6,621 nucleotides of DNA, taken from the NCBI GenBank assembly GCA_026387805.1, contig JAPLKY010000049.1, positions 1 to 6,621 of the forward strand, read 5' to 3'. Positions 5,663 through 6,621 of the stretch are shown piece after piece (positions within the stretch are counted from its first letter, which is position 1; each line of letters begins with the position of its first letter). The position numbers were made by a program, and so were the translations under genes. A model generated the notes under the pieces. That model was not told the origin of the DNA. It was given only the letters and a program-made list of their open reading frames with translations, and did not search any database. This stretch comes from Candidatus Krumholzibacteriia bacterium. Lineage in GTDB: Bacteria; Krumholzibacteriota; Krumholzibacteriia; Krumholzibacteriales; Krumholzibacteriaceae.

Positions 5663-6028
5663 GATCGTCATGCCGAGCCACATGAAAGACTCGTGCTATA
5701 CTACGGCCTCTACTCAAACGCCTCCGGACAGCGCAGGGTATCAAACGGCAGACACGAGACATCTGCATGCCCGGCCGATCACCCCGACGGCGATGAAAGC
5801 GAATGGCTCAAAATGAGGCGCATGCGATGGGCTCAGCTCATCCGGAAGGTCTGGCAGGAGGATCCGCTCCTTTGTCCCCGCTGCGGCGGGACAATGCGGA
5901 TTATCTCGTTTATCACCGAACAAGGTGTTATCGACAAGATACTCCGGCACCTCGGGTTCAAGCACGCCGACACGCCGCCTCCGCGCTATCATCCTCCACC
6001 CCAGCTCTGCCGGTCGCCTCTCGGGTGA
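5663..6028 (+). pseudogene. IS91/IS801-like transposase, C-terminal fragment
   Basis: The frame reads EPHERLVLYYGLYSNASG, then RMRWAQLIRKVWQEDPLLCP, RCGGTMRIISFITEQGVIDK and ILRHLGFKHAD, ending at the TGA at 6026-6028. The YYGLYSN motif and the DPLLCPRCGGTMRIISFI zinc-ribbon-like block are hallmarks of the C-terminus of IS91/IS801-type transposases (the Y2/HUH rolling-circle family). The GTG at 5693 and the stop before 5642 only bound the open frame; homology enters mid-protein, so no real start exists. Full-length members have roughly 400 residues, so about 110-120 remain and the catalytic part is gone. The same C-terminus is repeated at 1677-1766. Confidence 0.85.
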
Positions 6029-6300
6029 GCCGGAAACTCCGCGCACATGGCATCATTTTCCCGCCCCCGCCGGGCGAAGCCTGCCCGGGCGGGGCGATCG
6101 GCTCGCAGCCAGCGTCTGTTTTTCCGCCCAGGGAAGGATGATGTCTCAGGAGAAGCCGCCGGGGTGCTCAATGAAGCCTGACCGCCCGCCATCCGGAGAC
6201 ACCCGCCGGACCCACATGAGCGAAATTGCCTCGATCTGACCCCGTCCGGCCGCCACACCGGCCGCGCGAGGATCCTTACACGGAATCGAATTTCCTATAG
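5663..6300 (+). mobile_element. IS91/IS801-like element remnant, copy B (3' part)
   Basis: This holds the C-terminal third or less of the transposase gene (to 6028) and the same approximately 272-bp non-coding 3' end as copy A, finishing at TTTCCTATAG (6300). The hairpin CGGCCG-CCACAC-CGGCCG at 6247-6264 matches that of copy A. The 5' part of the element, including the catalytic tyrosine and HUH domain, is missing, and family similarity fades just upstream of 5672. The IS256-type coding fragment starts at the base after the shared end, so 6300/6301 is a good candidate for the true element boundary. Confidence 0.75.
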
Positions 6301-6375
6301 AAGCGAAGCGAGCAGGCGCTGAAGCTGGCGATCGGGGAGATATACGTGGAGGGTGTGTCGACGCGGAAGGTAAAG
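6301..6375 (+). pseudogene. IS256/Mutator-type transposase, short internal fragment
   Basis: The 25 codons read KRSEQALKLAIGEIYVEGVS then TRKVK. The YVEGVSTRKVK block is characteristic of the N-terminal part of Mutator-type (PF00872) transposases, normally about 400 residues long. Resemblance stops near 6375; the frame closes at the TAG at 6394-6396, and a TAG at 6298-6300 lies immediately upstream. It abuts the end of the IS91-like copy B, as expected if that element inserted into, or recombined with, an older IS256 copy. Confidence 0.65.
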
Positions 6376-6600
6376 AATAGTAACCGAAAGAGGTAGTGCA
6401 GCGGCTTTTTGGCAATGGAACAGCGATAAGATGAACAGAGAGAGAAAAGCGCCGCCTGACAAGGATAAGGAACCCGAGAAAGAATAGAAGACGACGGGTT
6501 GAGAATTCTGAGCTGGCACTTTAGAAAACTCAAAGATGGTGTTTGGGTTGAGAGGGGCCGGGTCACTCTCCGAGCATCGGTAGCGGGTGGCGGCGATGGG
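6376..6600. other. No recognisable gene
   Basis: This stretch contains scattered stops on the plus strand. The longest minus-strand open frames run back across the IS256 fragment in antisense, so they are not credible. A start at 6431 would give only an 18-residue charged peptide (MNRERKAPPDKDKEPEKE) without a ribosome site. I see no IS end or RNA gene here. Confidence 0.5.
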
Positions 6601-6615
6601 GCCCCCGCAGGGGGC
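6601..6615. repeat. Short GC hairpin at the window edge
   Basis: GCCCCC-GCA-GGGGGC forms a perfect 6-bp stem with a 3-nt loop. It could be part of a structure or element that continues outside the window; nothing more can be said from here. Confidence 0.4.
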
Positions 6616-6621
6616 GCAGCG

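Noticed and set aside
6276..6566. Minus-strand 96-residue open frame
   Set aside because: It is antisense to the IS256 fragment and the IS91 terminus and reads as serine- and leucine-rich low-complexity sequence.

Overview
The window looks like part of a fairly GC-rich bacterial chromosome. One intact-looking housekeeping-type gene is followed by a mosaic of insertion-sequence remnants and unidentified cargo. The first 1.4 kb (an acyl-CoA synthetase) strongly prefers G/C-ending codons, the secreted-protein gene (2090-3274) is closer to balanced, and 5.0-5.65 kb is clearly AT-rich, so the segments probably differ in origin. The sequence contains no rRNA or other phylogenetic marker. A Gram-negative environmental bacterium fits (signal peptide, strong Shine-Dalgarno sites, several IS families), but I cannot name a phylum.

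Layout: (1) 2-1420, 3' part of an AMP-forming fatty-acyl-CoA synthetase cut by the window edge. (2) 1424-1676, a 17-bp inverted repeat overlapping four tandem copies of a 58-bp GC-rich unit. (3) 1677-2038, the 3' tail of an IS91/IS801-like element. (4) 2090-3274, a secreted protein of unknown function with HEAT-like helices, then a decayed coding tail to 3500. (5) 3642-4869, a 1228-bp IS3-family (IS407-like) element with orfA, a textbook programmed -1 frameshift site and a DDE transposase orfB carrying an apparent 1-nt insertion. (6) 5013-5455, two small membrane-protein genes in AT-rich DNA. (7) 5663-6300, a longer fragment of the same IS91-like element, same orientation as (3), offset by exactly 4262 bp. 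(8) 6301-6375, a sliver of an IS256/Mutator transposase directly at the IS91-like end, then about 220 bp without a recognisable gene, ending in a short hairpin.

The main structural point is that two directly repeated IS91-like 3' ends bracket the whole 2.04-5.65 kb cargo block (secreted protein, IS3 element, small membrane proteins). This resembles a unit moved or rearranged by one-ended (rolling-circle-type) transposition, or by recombination between the two copies. I see no metabolic or defence pathway linking the cargo genes. The acyl-CoA synthetase appears unrelated to the mobile part. No clearly new system can be demonstrated; the most interesting leads are the bracketed cargo, the 58-bp repeat family, the frameshift signal with its downstream lesion, and a duplicated coding-like DWQIRG(K/R)AGS segment on either side of the IS3 element.
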